From: Chitinophaga costaii
GTDB lineage: Bacteria > Bacteroidota > Bacteroidia > Chitinophagales > Chitinophagaceae
Assembly: GCF_900094705.1 (NCBI RefSeq)
Contig: NZ_FMAR01000017.1
Location: 56,814 to 120,813 of the forward strand
Length of the DNA stretch: 64,000 nt
Direction of reading: 5' to 3'
In this document: one piece after another, positions 18,897 to 28,559 of the stretch
Layout: each line of letters begins with the position of its first letter
Numbering within the stretch: the stretch's first letter is position 1
The notes under the pieces: generated by a model
Told to the model about the DNA's origin: nothing
Database searches by the model: none
Seen by the model: the letters and a program-made list of their open reading frames with translations, nothing else
Program-made: the position numbers and the translations under genes

Positions 18897-19862
18897 TTGA
18901 TAATACAACAATACCTACAGGAAGTGCTGTTTGGCCAGCAGGTGTGCGTGGTACCGCGTATCGGTACCTTCACCTTGCAACGTATTCCCGCCCGCTATAA
19001 TGCCACCGACCGTACGCTTTCGCCCCCCCAGCAAGTGATTGCCTTCTCCCCCTTATGGGACGACGACGGCATTTGTTTGCATTGGATAGCCCAGAAGGAA
19101 AACCTGCTGGATTATGCCGCCGAAATCCGTCTCAATAAAGGGCTGGATGAAATACTAGGCCCTTTGGCTGCGGGGGAAAAAGTACACCTGCAGGGTATTG
19201 GCAGCTTGTTGCAGGATGAACATGGATCTATCAGTTTCCAGCCCGACGTGCTACCGGGCCACATGGATACCTTGACCATGCCACCACACAACCGCTATGT
19301 GCCGGTAGAACCCGAAATCCGCCTCCCGGAACCGGAACAAGGAGAAGCCGAACTGGAGGAAGCCGAAGCAAACGAGTTTCTTTCTGCATCCGACAACACG
19401 GGCGGCGACGTTTGGGACACTAGTCCAGAACGCCGCAAAAACCTGTGGTGGATAGCCATTCCCCTGGTGATCATTGCAGGCCTTACCGCCGCCGGCATCT
19501 GGTGGTATTCCAGCCAGCCCCCAGTCATAACACCTCCACCGGCCAAGCCAGCGCTGGATTCCAGCCTCACGCAACCAGCCGCCATGCAGGATACCACCGT
19601 GAAGCCTACCCCAGACACCCTAATGGCCGAAATGCCCGATGTAACGTATCGCATCGTTTTCCAAACCTACGCTTTGAAAGACAGTGCCAGGGCATATGCA
19701 AAGTTCAGGCAACTGAAAGTGGCTTTCAACAACGTGATCATTTATCCAACGCCTGATACTACATTTTACCGCATAGCATTACCTTCTGTAGCCGTAGACA
19801 CGGCCAGCAATATGGAAGTAATGCGGCAATACCAGCGGGGCAAGGTCTTCATAGAACATTAA
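18897..19862 (+). CDS. HU-like (CCDC81-type) / SPOR domain membrane protein
   Basis: 321 aa, TTG start at 18897. The N-terminal 120 residues form the two HU-like CCDC81 domains of Bacteroidota (IIQQYLQEVLFGQQV; VVPRIGTFTL; LNKGLDEILG). One transmembrane helix follows at about 183-205 (WWIAIPLVIIAGLTAAGIWW), then a Pro-rich linker and a C-terminal SPOR domain (YRIVFQTYALKDSARAYAKF). SPOR domains bind denuded peptidoglycan at division sites; the cytoplasmic HU part may bind DNA or protein. The topology thus links cytoplasm to cell wall. Third gene of the envelope operon. Confidence 0.85.
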   Translation: MIIQQYLQEVLFGQQVCVVPRIGTFTLQRIPARYNATDRTLSPPQQVIAFSPLWDDDGICLHWIAQKENLLDYAAEIRLNKGLDEILGPLAAGEKVHLQGIGSLLQDEHGSISFQPDVLPGHMDTLTMPPHNRYVPVEPEIRLPEPEQGEAELEEAEANEFLSASDNTGGDVWDTSPERRKNLWWIAIPLVIIAGLTAAGIWWYSSQPPVITPPPAKPALDSSLTQPAAMQDTTVKPTPDTLMAEMPDVTYRIVFQTYALKDSARAYAKFRQLKVAFNNVIIYPTPDTTFYRIALPSVAVDTASNMEVMRQYQRGKVFIEH

Positions 19863-19927
19863 AAATTATTGGCTAATAAAAAAAGGCTATTCCAATAAAA
19901 AGACCGGCTTTTCTTATGCATACAGGG

Positions 19928-20839
19928 CTATGCCTGCGACGAAGCCTGTAGTTGCCCGGCCACAATTTCCAACCCTTCCGCAAAACTTTTCGGTTGATAT
20001 CCCAGCACCTTCCTAGCCTTTTCTATGATAAATCCCGTTCTGGCCGGGCGTGCCCCCACCTGGGTGAAGGTTTGGGCCGTTACCTCTTGCAGCAGCCCTG
20101 CATCCAGCTTTAAAAAGGCAGCTACCTTTAGGGCCATCTGGTAAGGCGTGAGCAATTCGCTGCCCGAAATATTATAAACGCCATTTGCACGCTGATCTGC
20201 CACCAGCTTGCACCCCCGTGCAAGATCCTGCACCAGCGTGGGCGTACGCCACTGGTCGTTCACTACTTTTATAGGATTGCCCTGTTCCAGATTTTGTTTT
20301 ACCCAGGTAATAAAATTGCTGCGGCGAAGGTCGTCCGCCACCCCATAAACCAGCACTGTTCGCACAATGGCCCAGGCTAGCCCCGACTGCATCACCAGCC
20401 GTTCTGCGGCCACCTTGCTGGCACCGTAATTATTGATGGGATGGGGCAAATCGTTCTCCCGGTAAGGCCCTGCAAGCCCGTCGAAAATAAAATCGGTAGA
20501 AAGTTGCAGAAAAAAGGCATGTAGTGGCAGGGCCGCTTGCAGCAGGTAGCTGGTAGCATCTACATTGGCTGCCCAGCAGGCGGCTTTATCGCGTTCGCAA
20601 TCGTCTACCTGGCTCATAGCGCCAGCATGAATGATAATGGCTGGCGCATGCTTTTCTAGGCATGCCTGCACCGCCGCCTGTTGGGTAAGCTCCAGCGGTT
20701 CGTAGACGTAGCCAGCCTGTTGGCGCAGGCGGTTTTCCCCTCGGCCCGTGGCAACGATCTGGTAACGCGGATCTTGCAGGAATGCTTGAACCAGGTATTG
20801 ACCCAGCAAGCCATTGCTACCGGTGATAAACACCTTCAT
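19928..20839 (-). CDS. RmlD-like SDR oxidoreductase (dTDP-4-dehydrorhamnose reductase family)
   Basis: 303 aa extended SDR. Nucleotide-binding GSNGLLGQ at the N-terminus, active-site YGASK around residue 141, and the RmlD-type STDFIFDG and VVNDQWRTPT segments. It should use NAD(P)H to reduce a nucleotide-sugar ketone, as in dTDP-rhamnose synthesis, but no rml genes are near, so the substrate is open. It ends 19 bp before the prolyl oligopeptidase stop on the same strand. Confidence 0.82.
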   Translation of the reverse strand: MKVFITGSNGLLGQYLVQAFLQDPRYQIVATGRGENRLRQQAGYVYEPLELTQQAAVQACLEKHAPAIIIHAGAMSQVDDCERDKAACWAANVDATSYLLQAALPLHAFFLQLSTDFIFDGLAGPYRENDLPHPINNYGASKVAAERLVMQSGLAWAIVRTVLVYGVADDLRRSNFITWVKQNLEQGNPIKVVNDQWRTPTLVQDLARGCKLVADQRANGVYNISGSELLTPYQMALKVAAFLKLDAGLLQEVTAQTFTQVGARPARTGFIIEKARKVLGYQPKSFAEGLEIVAGQLQASSQA

Positions 20840-20858
20840 GATGGATCTTTTGTTTTTT

Positions 20859-22997
20859 TCACTCTTTGAAAGGCATGCCCAGGTTCCACATGGTGAAGGC
20901 CATTACATCGGTGGCCTCGTCTATCTGTTTGGAAGTGGGTTTGCCGGCCCCGTGTCCAGCCTGCGTTTCAATGCGAATTAACACCGGGTTGGGGCCGCCC
21001 TGATCTGCCTGCAAGGTGGCGGCAAATTTAAACGAGTGAGCTGGCACCACACGATCATCATGATCCGCCGTAGTTACCAGCGTGGCCGGGTAGCTACTAC
21101 CTTTTTTCAGGTTGTGCAATGGGGAGTATCGCAGCAGGTATTTAAATTGTTCGGCATTATCGCTGCTACCATATTCGGTGGCCCAGGCCCATCCAATAGT
21201 AAATTTCTGGAAGCGCAGCATATCCATTACGCCTACTGCGGGCAGGGCCACTTTAAAAAGTTCCGGCCGCTGCGTCATACAGGCACCTACCAGGAGTCCT
21301 CCATTAGAACCGCCCCGAATGGCTATTTTGGACGAATTGGTGTACCGCTCCCGGATCAGGAATTCCGCCGCGCCTATGAAATCATCGAACACGTTTTGCT
21401 TTTTCTCCAACATGCCGCCCTTATGCCAGGCCTCGCCATACTCGCTGCCGCCGCGCAGGTTTACCACGGCGTAGATACCCCCCTGCTCCATAAAAAAGAG
21501 GTTAGACACGCTAAAGGCCGGCGTCATGGGAATATTAAAGCCGCCATATCCATACAGCAGCACTGGCGCAGCACCATTGGGTTGAAGGCCTTTTTTACCG
21601 GAAAGGAAAATGGGTACCTGGGTACCGTCTTTACTCGTAAAAAACACCTGTTTGGTTTCAAAATCACCCGGGTTAAACTTTAATTCCGAACTACGGTACA
21701 ACGTGGAGGATCCTGTTTTTATATCATAAGCATAGGTACTGGCAGGAGTTACAAAAGCTGTAAAGGTGTAAAACAACTGATCGTCATCCCGGCTGGCATA
21801 AAAACCATCCACCGTACCGATGCCTGGCAGTGCCACCGTATGTTCCAGCTTGCCTTTATAATCATATTGCACTACCTGCGAAGCGGCATCTTTTAAATAA
21901 TTGGCAAACAGTTTACCCCCAGCGGTACCCACCTGTTCCAATATCTGCGGTTTTTCAGGGATGACCGTTCTCCAGTTACTTTGTGCGGGATGTTTAGGAT
22001 CTACCAACACCACCTTGTAATTGGGTGCATCATGGTTAGTGCGCACCAGCAACTGATCGCCATCATTATCGATCACGGTAGGCTCGTAATCAAATCCTTT
22101 GATCAATAATTTCAGTTCCTGTTGGTGGGGATCTTGCAGGTCCTTGAACCACAGTTCCGCGCCGCTGGTGCCCTCACTGGTTTCAATAATGAGAAAGCGT
22201 TCGTCTTCCGTAACGCCCGCATGTGCATTGCGCAGCGGGTGTTCTTTATCCACGTATATTAATTCATCTTTACTTTGCGGATCGCCCAGGTGGTGGTAAT
22301 ACACCTTATGAAATTCGTTCTTACCCGACAGTTTGCTTTTTTCGGTGGGCGCATCGTAGCGGCTGTAATAAAAACCATTGCCCCGCCAGGATATGCCACT
22401 GAATTTTATCCATTCCAGCTTGTCGGGCAGCGGCTGCCTGGTGGCCACATCCATCACACGCCCCTCCTGCCAGTCGGAACCAGCGCCGGCTGTAAGCAGC
22501 GCTACATATTTGCGGTCTTTTGAAAAGCTAATGCTACCCAGGGCTACGGTACCATTGGCAGACAACGTATTAGGATCTATGAATACCTCCGGTGTTCCCT
22601 GCAAACCTTCCTGGCGATACAATACCGCCTGGTTTTGCAGGCCATCATTTTTATAGAAATAATAAAATTTGCCACGGCGGAAAGGAGCGCTCAAACGAGG
22701 GTAGTTCCATAATTGTTCTAGCCGCTGGTGAATGTTGCTACGGAAGGGAATGCGCTGTAAGTAAGATTGGGTAAGCTCATTTTGGGCCACTACCCAGTCG
22801 TGGGTTTCGGCGCTATGATCGTCTTCCAGCCAGCGGTACGGATCTGCTATGTCGGTACCGTGGTAATGATCAATGGTATCGGTGCGCCGGGTTTCCGGAT
22901 AGTGGATCGTAGGCTGCTGCTCTGCGGTTACTTTTTCTGTCATAATTACACTGATCGTTAAGCAAAAGAATAAAATGGGATTAATATTTTTTAGCAT
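20859..22997 (-). CDS. Prolyl oligopeptidase (S9A), exported
   Basis: 712 aa. N-terminal signal-like hydrophobic segment (PILFFCLTISVIM) precedes the canonical start of the mature enzyme (YPETRRTDTIDHYHGTDIADPYRWLED). Seven-bladed propeller, then hydrolase domain with Ser564 in GGSNGGLL, the Asp in DHDDRVVPAHSF, and His in AGHGAGKP. It cleaves after proline in short peptides. Together with the S9 peptidase at 2621 it gives the organism two exported proline-specific enzymes, consistent with protein-degrading lifestyle. Length is standard for the family. Confidence 0.93.
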   Translation of the reverse strand: MLKNINPILFFCLTISVIMTEKVTAEQQPTIHYPETRRTDTIDHYHGTDIADPYRWLEDDHSAETHDWVVAQNELTQSYLQRIPFRSNIHQRLEQLWNYPRLSAPFRRGKFYYFYKNDGLQNQAVLYRQEGLQGTPEVFIDPNTLSANGTVALGSISFSKDRKYVALLTAGAGSDWQEGRVMDVATRQPLPDKLEWIKFSGISWRGNGFYYSRYDAPTEKSKLSGKNEFHKVYYHHLGDPQSKDELIYVDKEHPLRNAHAGVTEDERFLIIETSEGTSGAELWFKDLQDPHQQELKLLIKGFDYEPTVIDNDGDQLLVRTNHDAPNYKVVLVDPKHPAQSNWRTVIPEKPQILEQVGTAGGKLFANYLKDAASQVVQYDYKGKLEHTVALPGIGTVDGFYASRDDDQLFYTFTAFVTPASTYAYDIKTGSSTLYRSSELKFNPGDFETKQVFFTSKDGTQVPIFLSGKKGLQPNGAAPVLLYGYGGFNIPMTPAFSVSNLFFMEQGGIYAVVNLRGGSEYGEAWHKGGMLEKKQNVFDDFIGAAEFLIRERYTNSSKIAIRGGSNGGLLVGACMTQRPELFKVALPAVGVMDMLRFQKFTIGWAWATEYGSSDNAEQFKYLLRYSPLHNLKKGSSYPATLVTTADHDDRVVPAHSFKFAATLQADQGGPNPVLIRIETQAGHGAGKPTSKQIDEATDVMAFTMWNLGMPFKE

Positions 22998-23091
22998 ACC
23001 AGCATTTTTTAAAAATTTCGGTGGTTCTTTAAATTAATTTAAAAAATGGCCTAATTCATAAGATAACATTACGAAAACAATTGCAAAATGC

Positions 23092-23099
23092 TATTTTTG
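23092..23099 (+). promoter_or_regulatory. -7 box of the pfkA-pyk operon
   Basis: TATTTTTG, exact TAnnTTTG match, 33 nt before the pfkA ATG. Confidence 0.6.
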
Positions 23100-23132
23100 T
23101 GCGCTCTTGTGATATTCTTTTAGCAATTTACT

Positions 23133-24113
23133 ATGAAAAAAGTGAACAACATTGCGGTGCTTACCTCTGGTGGCGACGCGCCTGGCATGAATGCGGCGGT
23201 GCGAGCGGTGGTAAGGACAGGCATTTATCACGATCTCAATGTGTACGGCGTGATGTATGGCTACCGCGGCCTGCTTACCGACGACATTTTCCCCATGGAG
23301 TCTAAGTCCGTAGCCAATATCATCCAGCGTGGCGGCACCGTGCTGAAAACGGCGCGTTGCCTGGAATTTTACGAGTTTGAAGGACGCCAGAAAGCATATG
23401 AAAATTTAAAAAAGAGAAATATTGAAGGGCTGGTAGTAATAGGGGGCGACGGAAGTTTCAACGGCGCCATGAAGTTCAGCCAGGAATTTGACATACCTTG
23501 CATCGGCTTACCGGGTACTATCGACAAAGATATTGCCGGTACCGATTTCACCATCGGATTTGATACGGCTGTAAACACCGCCGTGGAAGCTATCGATAAG
23601 ATACGCGACACGGCCGATGCGCACGACCGCCTTTTTATCATCGAAGTAATGGGCCGCGACGCGGGCTACCTGGCCCTGCACAGCGGCATTGCCACGGGTG
23701 CGGAAAATATCCTCATCCCCGAGCATACCACTACGGTAGACGATATCATTAACGACCTGCAGGCCAACGAACGCCGTAAAAAAATGGTGAACCTCATTGT
23801 AGTAGCCGAAGGTCATGAAGCCGGCGGTGCCAATGGGCTGGCCAAACGGGTAAAGGAAAAATGCCCTCAGCTAGACACCAAAGTGTGCATACTGGGTCAT
23901 ATCCAACGCGGAGGCTCCCCTTCTACCATGGATCGTATACTGGCCAGCCGTATGGGCTATGCCGCAGTAGATGCGCTCCTGGAAGGCATTCACAACGTAA
24001 TGATCGGCATCGTTAATGATAAAGTAGCCTACACACCGCTTGATAAGGCCGTAAAAGCCAAACAAGAGATCGATCCCGAATGGTTTAAGATTGTTAAAAT
24101 ACTTGCGAGTTAA
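23133..24113 (+). CDS. pfkA: ATP-dependent 6-phosphofructokinase
   Basis: 326 aa. ATP-binding TSGGDAPGMNAAVRA at the N-terminus, GGDGSFNGA loop, and catalytic TIDKDIAGTDFTIGFDTA with the base Asp. The bacterial ATP-dependent type is indicated by the glycine in GGDGS rather than Asp. It phosphorylates fructose 6-phosphate in the committed glycolytic step. It is 12 bp from the pyruvate kinase gene, so the two irreversible steps of glycolysis are made from one mRNA. Confidence 0.96.
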   Translation: MKKVNNIAVLTSGGDAPGMNAAVRAVVRTGIYHDLNVYGVMYGYRGLLTDDIFPMESKSVANIIQRGGTVLKTARCLEFYEFEGRQKAYENLKKRNIEGLVVIGGDGSFNGAMKFSQEFDIPCIGLPGTIDKDIAGTDFTIGFDTAVNTAVEAIDKIRDTADAHDRLFIIEVMGRDAGYLALHSGIATGAENILIPEHTTTVDDIINDLQANERRKKMVNLIVVAEGHEAGGANGLAKRVKEKCPQLDTKVCILGHIQRGGSPSTMDRILASRMGYAAVDALLEGIHNVMIGIVNDKVAYTPLDKAVKAKQEIDPEWFKIVKILAS

Positions 24114-24125
24114 AATACCTGAACT

Positions 24126-25616
24126 ATGAGCACTAAAGACTTGTCGAAATACTATCACAAGGAGATGAACAATGAAGCAGCCCGAGAACATGCTTTTCAC
24201 AAAACCAAGATTGTTGCTACAGTAGGCCCCGCCTGCGATACTTACGAAAAATTGCTGGAACTGGTGGTAGCAGGTGTAAATGTTTTCCGCCTCAACTTCA
24301 GCCACGGCGCCCATGAAGATAAAAAACGTATTATCGGTTACATTCGCCAGATCAATGAAACACAGCCTTACAATGTGTCTATCCTGGCAGACCTGCAAGG
24401 TCCTAAATTGCGGGTAGGCGAAATCGAAAACAACGCCCTCCCACTGCACAAAGGCGATATCCTCACCTTCACTTCCAAAGAAAAAGTAGTCGGTACCAAA
24501 GACTTGATCTATGTGTCGTATCCCGACCTGGACAAAGACCTGCGACCCGGCCAGAAAATATTGATCGACGACGGTAAGATAGAAACCGTTGTGAAAGAAA
24601 TTACGAAAGATGGTTTGATTAAGGCCGAAGTAAGCCTGGGAGGCATCCTGTCGTCTAAAAAAGGCTTCAACCTGCCAGACACCAAGGTATCTTTGCCCGC
24701 TCTCACGGAAAAGGATGAAGTAGATCTCCAGTTCATCATTGACCAAGAATGCGACTGGGTAGCCCTGTCGTTTGTGCGGGAAGTGGAAGACCTGCTGTTG
24801 CTGCGCTCCCGCCTGAAAGCCCGCAATTCCAAAATCAAGGTGATCTCTAAAATTGAGAAACCGGAAGCCATCCGCAACCTGAAAGAAATTATCTGGGAAA
24901 GCGATGGCGTGATGATTGCCCGCGGCGATCTTGGCGTGGAATTGCCGGTAGAGCAGATCCCGATGATCCAGAAAGACATTATCCGCAAATGTATACACCG
25001 CGCCAAACCGGTGATCGTAGCTACCCAGATGATGGAAAGCATGATAGACCGTAGCCGGCCAAATCGCAGCGAAATTACCGACGTAGCCAATGCCGTGCTG
25101 GAAGGCGCCGACGCCGTAATGCTGAGTGGCGAAACCGCCACGGGACAACACCCCACGCTGGTGATTGAAACAATGGTGAAGATCATCAAGGAAGTAGAAA
25201 AAGAAGAAATTATCTACAACCGTAACCTGATCCCCCACCGTCACTCCCCTACCTTTCTGAGCGATGCACTGGTGTACAACGCCGCTAAAATTGCAGAAGA
25301 CCTGGATGCAGAAGCCCTGATCGGTATGACCCAAAGTGGCTACACCGGTTTCATGCTGAGCAGCTACCGCCCTAAGTCGCCGTTGTATATCTTTACCAAG
25401 GAAAAAACACTCGTAAATCAATTGAGCCTGAGCTGGGGCGTACGTGCGTTCTACTACGCCGAAGAACCCGCCCTGGATCAAATCATCATCGACCAGCTCG
25501 ATATTCTGAAGCAACGCGGCTTCCTGCAACATGGAGATGTGGCCGTGAACACAGGCTCCACACCAGTAGAGCAGCATTTGCCAACGAATGTGCTGAAGAT
25601 TACGCGGGTAGAATAA
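24126..25616 (+). CDS. pyk: Pyruvate kinase
   Basis: 496 aa. All hallmark segments are present: KIVATVGPACDTYEKL, NFSHGAHEDK, the active-site ISKIEKPEAIRNL, MIARGDLGVELPVEQIP and ATQMMESMIDRSRPNRSE. The final allosteric domain is complete. It converts phosphoenolpyruvate and ADP to pyruvate and ATP. Second gene of the pfkA operon. A minus-strand open frame of 568 codons covers most of it but has no family resemblance. Confidence 0.96.
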   Translation: MSTKDLSKYYHKEMNNEAAREHAFHKTKIVATVGPACDTYEKLLELVVAGVNVFRLNFSHGAHEDKKRIIGYIRQINETQPYNVSILADLQGPKLRVGEIENNALPLHKGDILTFTSKEKVVGTKDLIYVSYPDLDKDLRPGQKILIDDGKIETVVKEITKDGLIKAEVSLGGILSSKKGFNLPDTKVSLPALTEKDEVDLQFIIDQECDWVALSFVREVEDLLLLRSRLKARNSKIKVISKIEKPEAIRNLKEIIWESDGVMIARGDLGVELPVEQIPMIQKDIIRKCIHRAKPVIVATQMMESMIDRSRPNRSEITDVANAVLEGADAVMLSGETATGQHPTLVIETMVKIIKEVEKEEIIYNRNLIPHRHSPTFLSDALVYNAAKIAEDLDAEALIGMTQSGYTGFMLSSYRPKSPLYIFTKEKTLVNQLSLSWGVRAFYYAEEPALDQIIIDQLDILKQRGFLQHGDVAVNTGSTPVEQHLPTNVLKITRVE

Positions 25617-25636
25617 TATTTGAAACTGTTTTTAGC

Positions 25637-25670
25637 AGCGCCGCAGCATGATAGTTGCGGCGCTTTTTTG
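25637..25670 (+). terminator. Intrinsic terminator of the pfkA-pyk operon
   Basis: Nine-bp stem AGCGCCGCA / TGCGGCGCT followed by six T. Confidence 0.88.
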
Positions 25671-25692
25671 TTGCAGCTGATCGCAGTAAATA

Positions 25693-25731
25693 AAACGCCG
25701 GAATACTTGCCCTGCAAGCCTTCCGGCGTTT
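25693..25731. terminator. Bidirectional terminator, mainly for the MFS gene
   Basis: Eleven-bp stem AAACGCCGGAA / TTCCGGCGTTT with A/T tracts on both sides, 21 bp from the MFS stop. Confidence 0.85.
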
Positions 25732-25751
25732 TTATATAAGCGGCACCCTTG

Positions 25752-26942
25752 TTATGCACGCTTAAAGCCGGCATCTTCTATTGCGGCGTCTTTTTTATAA
25801 GTAAGCAAGTAAATGCTCAACGCAATGCACATGAGCAACACCGCCGCCAGGCACACCCCTGGCCAGTGGCCAATGGGCCACACCCAAAGGCCAATGGCGG
25901 AACCGGTGGCCGTACCAATAAAGCTGAAGGTCATGTACACCGTATTTAGCCGGTTACGGGCGGCGGGATTGAGGGCGTATATGCGGGTTTGATTGGATAC
26001 GTGTATCCCCTGCTGGCCCAGGTCTATAGCTACTATGCCCAACAGGATAGCGAAGATATGGGTACGGAAAAAATAAAACAGGAAGAACCCCAGGAACACG
26101 AAACCTATGCCGTATCCCACTGCAATGCGCGGGTTTTTATTATCCGCAATTTTACCGATCAGCGGGGCGCACAACGCACCAGCAGCGGCTGCCAAACCCA
26201 TGGAACCAATTACATCACTCTTATAGGAAAAGGGCGGGGCAGACAAAAGGAAGGTAAGCGTAGTCCAGAACAGGCCGAACATCGCAAAACTACACATGCT
26301 AATGGCAGTGGCCTCCCGCAGTAGCGGCTCCGTTTTAATGAGGTGCAGCAAGGATTTCATCAATTGTCCATAACTGCCGTTATAAGATGGTTTACTGGAG
26401 GGAAAGGTTACCGCCATCAGAATTACCATGGCCAGGGTGATCCCTGCGGCAATGGCAAACATCACCTGCCAGCCCCAGTATTTTCCCACGAAACCACTCA
26501 GCGTACGAGATAACAAAATACCTACCAGCAGCCCGCTCATGATGGTGCCGATCACCCCGCCACGTTCTTTGGCATCGGCCAGGTGGGCTGCCATAGGTAT
26601 AATTAGCTGGGGAATGATGGACGTGAAACCAATGAAAAAACCTGCCGTTTTGAGCAGATCAGGATTAGGCGCTACCGCAGACGCGGCCAACGCCAGCGTG
26701 GAAAAGATGCCCATGATGATGATCTGTTTTTTGCGTTCCAGCATATCCCCCAGCGGCACACAAAATAGAAGGCCCATCGCATACCCCATCTGCGTGAAAA
26801 ACGTTACCTGCCCGGCTTCACTTTCTGTAATATGAAAATCACGTTGGATAAGGCTTAGCAGCGGCTGACTGTAGTAAATGTTTGCCACGATAAGTCCCGT
26901 GCAAACTGCCATGATCAGGATAGTCGATTTCTTAAGTGCCAT
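25752..26942 (-). CDS. MFS transporter (12 TM)
   Basis: 396 aa from the start at 26942 (MALKKSTILIMAVCTG). The upstream start at 26981 is excluded because an exact -7 box lies at 26969-26976, between the two. Twelve membrane helices; the MFS loop motif after helix 2 reads GDMLERKKQIII (D-x4-R-K-K form). An early ANIYYSQPLL segment is typical of the sugar-efflux-like YbjJ/YfcJ group. Expected to export small molecules with proton antiport; substrate unknown. Confidence 0.88.
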   Translation of the reverse strand: MALKKSTILIMAVCTGLIVANIYYSQPLLSLIQRDFHITESEAGQVTFFTQMGYAMGLLFCVPLGDMLERKKQIIIMGIFSTLALAASAVAPNPDLLKTAGFFIGFTSIIPQLIIPMAAHLADAKERGGVIGTIMSGLLVGILLSRTLSGFVGKYWGWQVMFAIAAGITLAMVILMAVTFPSSKPSYNGSYGQLMKSLLHLIKTEPLLREATAISMCSFAMFGLFWTTLTFLLSAPPFSYKSDVIGSMGLAAAAGALCAPLIGKIADNKNPRIAVGYGIGFVFLGFFLFYFFRTHIFAILLGIVAIDLGQQGIHVSNQTRIYALNPAARNRLNTVYMTFSFIGTATGSAIGLWVWPIGHWPGVCLAAVLLMCIALSIYLLTYKKDAAIEDAGFKRA

Positions 26943-26968
26943 TATTAGTTCCCGTATTTTTACCAACA

Positions 26969-26976
26969 CAAAGGTA
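26969..26976 (-). promoter_or_regulatory. -7 box of the MFS gene
   Basis: On the minus strand this reads TACCTTTG, exact TAnnTTTG, 26 nt before ATG 26942. Confidence 0.6.
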
Positions 26977-27087
26977 CACATTCGAAAAAAGCAGCCGTTA
27001 TTAACTTTAATGATATTTAACTTAAGCTATTGTACTTTTATAAGGCACGATCATTGACCTTTTTTCTACCAACAAATAGCATTCACC

Positions 27088-28440
27088 ATGTTCAAAAGTA
27101 TATATCCTTTTACCGGCGAGCAGGTAGCCGAGTACCAGCCCCATACACCGGAACAGGTTACTGCCATCATCGCTAATGCTGCGCGTGCATTTACCACCTT
27201 GCAAGCCACCACGCTGCAGCAACGCTGCGACTGGATGCGGGCCACCGCGCAACATCTCAAAGACAAGGCTGCCGAATATGGCGCCCTGATTACCCGGGAA
27301 ATGGGCAAAACCCTTAAAGAAGCTACCGCCGAAGTGAATAAGTGCGCCGACTCGGCGCTGTATTACGCAGACCAGGCACCTGCCATGCTGGAAGATCGCC
27401 TTATTAAAACCGAAGCCCGCGCCAGCTATGTGAGTTATCAACCCCTAGGTACGGTGCTGGCCATTATGCCATGGAACTTCCCCTTTTGGCAGGTGTTCCG
27501 TTTTGCCATACCCAACCTGCTGGCTGGCAATACCGGCCTGTTAAAACATGCCAGCAATGTAAGTGGCTGCGCCCTGGCCCTGGAAGCCATATTCAGAGAA
27601 GGTGGCTTCCCTGAATATGCCTTTCAGGCCCTGCTTATTTCCTCCGATCACATAGAACCCGTCATAGCAGATGCCCGCATCCAGGGCGTAACCCTCACCG
27701 GCAGCACCCCGGCAGGCCGCAGCGTGGGCGCACTGGCAGGCAAGTATTTAAAGAAAAGTGTATTGGAACTGGGAGGCAGCGATCCCTTTATCGTACTGCG
27801 GGATGCAGACCTGGACAAAGCCGCCACTACGGCGGTACTTAGCCGCATGCAGAATGCCGGGCAAAGCTGCATCGCCGCCAAGCGCTGGATCGTGGAGGCG
27901 CCGGTAGTGGAGGCTTTTACGGAGAAAGTAAAAAATATTCTCGCCAGCAAAATACAGGGCGACCCTTTCAAGGATGCCACCGATATAGGTCCTATGGCCC
28001 GTCCGGATCTGGCGCAAGCACTTAGCAAACAGCTAGTCCAAAGCGTAGCCGCCGGCGCCCGCCTGGAAATGGGCGGAGGCGTGCAGGGCTGCAATTTTAC
28101 CCCTGCCCTGCTCTCCGGCGTACAGCCCGGCATGACCGCCTATGCTGAAGAAACATTTGGTCCCCTGGCCGCCATCATACCCGCCGCTTCCGCAGCAGCA
28201 GCTATTGCGCTGGCCAACGACTCCTCCTTTGGCCTGGGTGCCTCCCTGTGGACTCAGGATTTGGAAAAGGCCCGCCTCCTGGCTGCCCAGGTACAAAGCG
28301 GCAGTGTATTCGTAAATAGCCTCATGCGCTCCGACGCCCGCCTGCCCTTCGGCGGCATCAAGGAATCGGGGTATGGCCGGGAGCTTTCTGTGGAAGGAAT
28401 GCACGAATTCCTGAATATTAAGACGGTATATATGGAGTAA
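27088..28440 (+). CDS. NAD(P)-dependent succinate-semialdehyde dehydrogenase-like aldehyde dehydrogenase
   Basis: 450 aa. ALDH hallmarks: PWNFPFWQVFRFAIPNL, the glutamate motif LELGGSDPFIV and the catalytic cysteine in NAGQSCIAAKRWIV. The short length and EMGKTLKEA helix match the Sad/YneI group rather than GabD proper. It oxidises succinate semialdehyde or a related aldehyde to the acid. It is divergent from the MFS gene and has no nearby GABA transaminase, so the physiological substrate is inferred. Confidence 0.88.
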   Translation: MFKSIYPFTGEQVAEYQPHTPEQVTAIIANAARAFTTLQATTLQQRCDWMRATAQHLKDKAAEYGALITREMGKTLKEATAEVNKCADSALYYADQAPAMLEDRLIKTEARASYVSYQPLGTVLAIMPWNFPFWQVFRFAIPNLLAGNTGLLKHASNVSGCALALEAIFREGGFPEYAFQALLISSDHIEPVIADARIQGVTLTGSTPAGRSVGALAGKYLKKSVLELGGSDPFIVLRDADLDKAATTAVLSRMQNAGQSCIAAKRWIVEAPVVEAFTEKVKNILASKIQGDPFKDATDIGPMARPDLAQALSKQLVQSVAAGARLEMGGGVQGCNFTPALLSGVQPGMTAYAEETFGPLAAIIPAASAAAAIALANDSSFGLGASLWTQDLEKARLLAAQVQSGSVFVNSLMRSDARLPFGGIKESGYGRELSVEGMHEFLNIKTVYME

Positions 28441-28486
28441 GCAGGAAGGGTGGCCATGCACCGGGTATAATGGCATAAAACCGCCT

Positions 28487-28538
28487 GTACAATGTGTTTT
28501 GTACCTAGTACATTGTACTCATTTTAACCCTACCTTTA
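28487..28538 (+). promoter_or_regulatory. GTAC-rich inverted repeat and -7 box upstream of coaA
   Basis: GTACAATG (28487-28494) and CATTGTAC (28511-28518) form an 8-bp inverted repeat; two further GTAC lie between them. A -7-like TACCTTTA follows at 28531-28538, 21 nt before coaA. The layout suits a dimeric regulator acting near the -33 position. Confidence 0.5.
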
Positions 28539-28559
28539 CGCCCGCAACAAGATCAGGCT

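Noticed and set aside
23871..25577. 568-codon open frame on the minus strand opposite pyruvate kinase
   Set aside because: Cys/His/Phe-rich translation with no family resemblance; it is the shadow of codon usage in the real pyk gene, whose motifs are complete.
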